The notes under the pieces: model-generated
Databases searched by the model: none
What the model was told of the DNA's origin: nothing
The model's input: the letters and a program-made list of their open reading frames with translations, nothing else
Translations under genes and position numbers: made by a program
Assembly: GCA_002453265.1 (NCBI GenBank)
Contig: DKGK01000049.1
Location: 1 to 6,012 of the forward strand
Length of the DNA: 6,012 bases
Reading direction: 5' to 3'
Origin: Flavobacteriales bacterium UBA6772
Lineage (GTDB): Bacteria > Bacteroidota > Bacteroidia > Flavobacteriales > UBA7430
Shown here: piece after piece, positions 5,647 to 6,012 of the stretch
Position numbering within the stretch: the first letter of the stretch is position 1
How the letters are laid out: the number at the start of each line of letters is the position of its first letter

Positions 5647-6012
5647 AAAAACCCTTTTCACTCTTTGCGACACATTGGTAAGCACCTCATAAGAAATCGT
5701 GTTTAAACTATCTGCAATCTGATGAATATGCTCTTGAGAATCCCATACAATTACCTCATCACCTTCCTCTGATGTCATTAAGCTAACATCTACCATACAC
5801 ATATCCATGCAGATATTCCCAATAATTGGTGCAGCGATATCGTTAATATAAACCTGACCCACACCATTACTCAAGGCTCTATTTAAACCATCGGCATAAC
5901 CTATTGGGATAATAGCAATGCGTATTTTATCTTCTGCATAATAAGAGCGATTATACCCCACACTTTCTCCTGGTAAAACTTCCTTAATTTGAGAAATAAC
6001 CGATTTTAGTGA
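5635..6012 (-). CDS. alr: Alanine racemase, C-terminal part, partial (5' end beyond window)
   Basis: The minus-strand frame is open from the window edge to the stop at 5635-5637, giving the last 125 residues. Alr interconverts L- and D-alanine using pyridoxal phosphate and supplies D-alanine for peptidoglycan. The visible piece is the C-terminal beta domain: LPGESVGYNRSYY at 13-25, IIPIGYADGLNRAL at 35-48 and GNICMDMCMVDV at 67-78. The Tyr of GYNR (codon at 5953-5955) lies 19 residues before the Tyr of GYADG, the same spacing as Tyr265 and Tyr284 of Geobacillus Alr, so it is the catalytic base; the active-site Met of CMD is also present. The late ISYEVLTNVSQRVKRVF (104-120) is the normal family end. 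In several Bacteroidota orders Alr is fused behind MurF. The N-terminal part is outside the window, so stand-alone and fused forms cannot be told apart. It converges with the ligase gene. Confidence 0.95.
   Translation of the reverse strand, partial: SLKSVISQIKEVLPGESVGYNRSYYAEDKIRIAIIPIGYADGLNRALSNGVGQVYINDIAAPIIGNICMDMCMVDVSLMTSEEGDEVIVWDSQEHIHQIADSLNTISYEVLTNVSQRVKRVFVQD

Noticed and set aside
5358..5648. A 96-codon minus-strand frame opposite the end of the ligase gene
   Set aside because: It is antisense to the conserved NYHNQF and MLERQAGV region of the ligase gene, and its product is a lysine-, serine- and proline-rich shadow with no recognisable features.
1..6012. A defence, mobile or otherwise new system in the window
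   Set aside because: All complete genes belong to recognised housekeeping or envelope families, composition is even by eye, and there are no transposase, integrase, terminal repeats, CRISPR repeats or RNA-gene signatures.

Overview
This window looks like an ordinary housekeeping stretch of a low-G+C Bacteroidota chromosome, most probably from a marine-type flavobacterium (family Flavobacteriaceae). The evidence is an AT-rich composition, a type IX secretion (T9SS) C-terminal sorting domain, a DUF4271 membrane protein, the distinctive flavobacterial form of uroporphyrinogen-III synthase, A-rich rather than Shine-Dalgarno leaders, and TAnnTTTG-type promoter elements. No rRNA, tRNA, CRISPR array, insertion sequence or phage gene is visible.

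Layout. Positions 1-489 hold the 3' end of a secreted protein: a choice-anchor/reelin-like beta domain followed by a T9SS type A sorting domain. A strong hairpin terminator closes it, and a TATGTTTG promoter element begins on the terminator's last T. Next come a six-helix DUF4271 membrane protein (559-1209) and hemD (1274-2020). hemD must start at a TTG codon and ends at a textbook terminator. From 2096 to 5610 four genes run in the same direction with overlaps or a 9-nt gap: rnpA (RNase P protein), yidD (membrane insertion factor), an S41/C-terminal processing protease with intact Ser-Lys dyad, and an O-antigen-ligase-family polytopic membrane protein. Together they look like one transcription unit. 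The window ends with the 3' part of an alanine racemase gene on the opposite strand, converging on the ligase gene across only 24 nt.

How they fit together. The core operon mixes RNA processing (RnpA), membrane-protein insertion (YidD), envelope proteolysis (the S41 protease) and surface glycan assembly or ligation (the ligase-family protein). Its partners sit around it: tetrapyrrole synthesis (HemD) upstream and peptidoglycan D-alanine supply (Alr) downstream. The rnpA-yidD pair is linked to a protease here, not to rpmH and yidC as in the classical gene order near many bacterial origins.

I found no convincing previously undescribed system. The points worth a second look are small: start-codon choices, a promoter abutting a terminator, an inverted repeat in the hemD leader, a four-codon ORF nested over the protease start, and the protease-glycan gene overlap.
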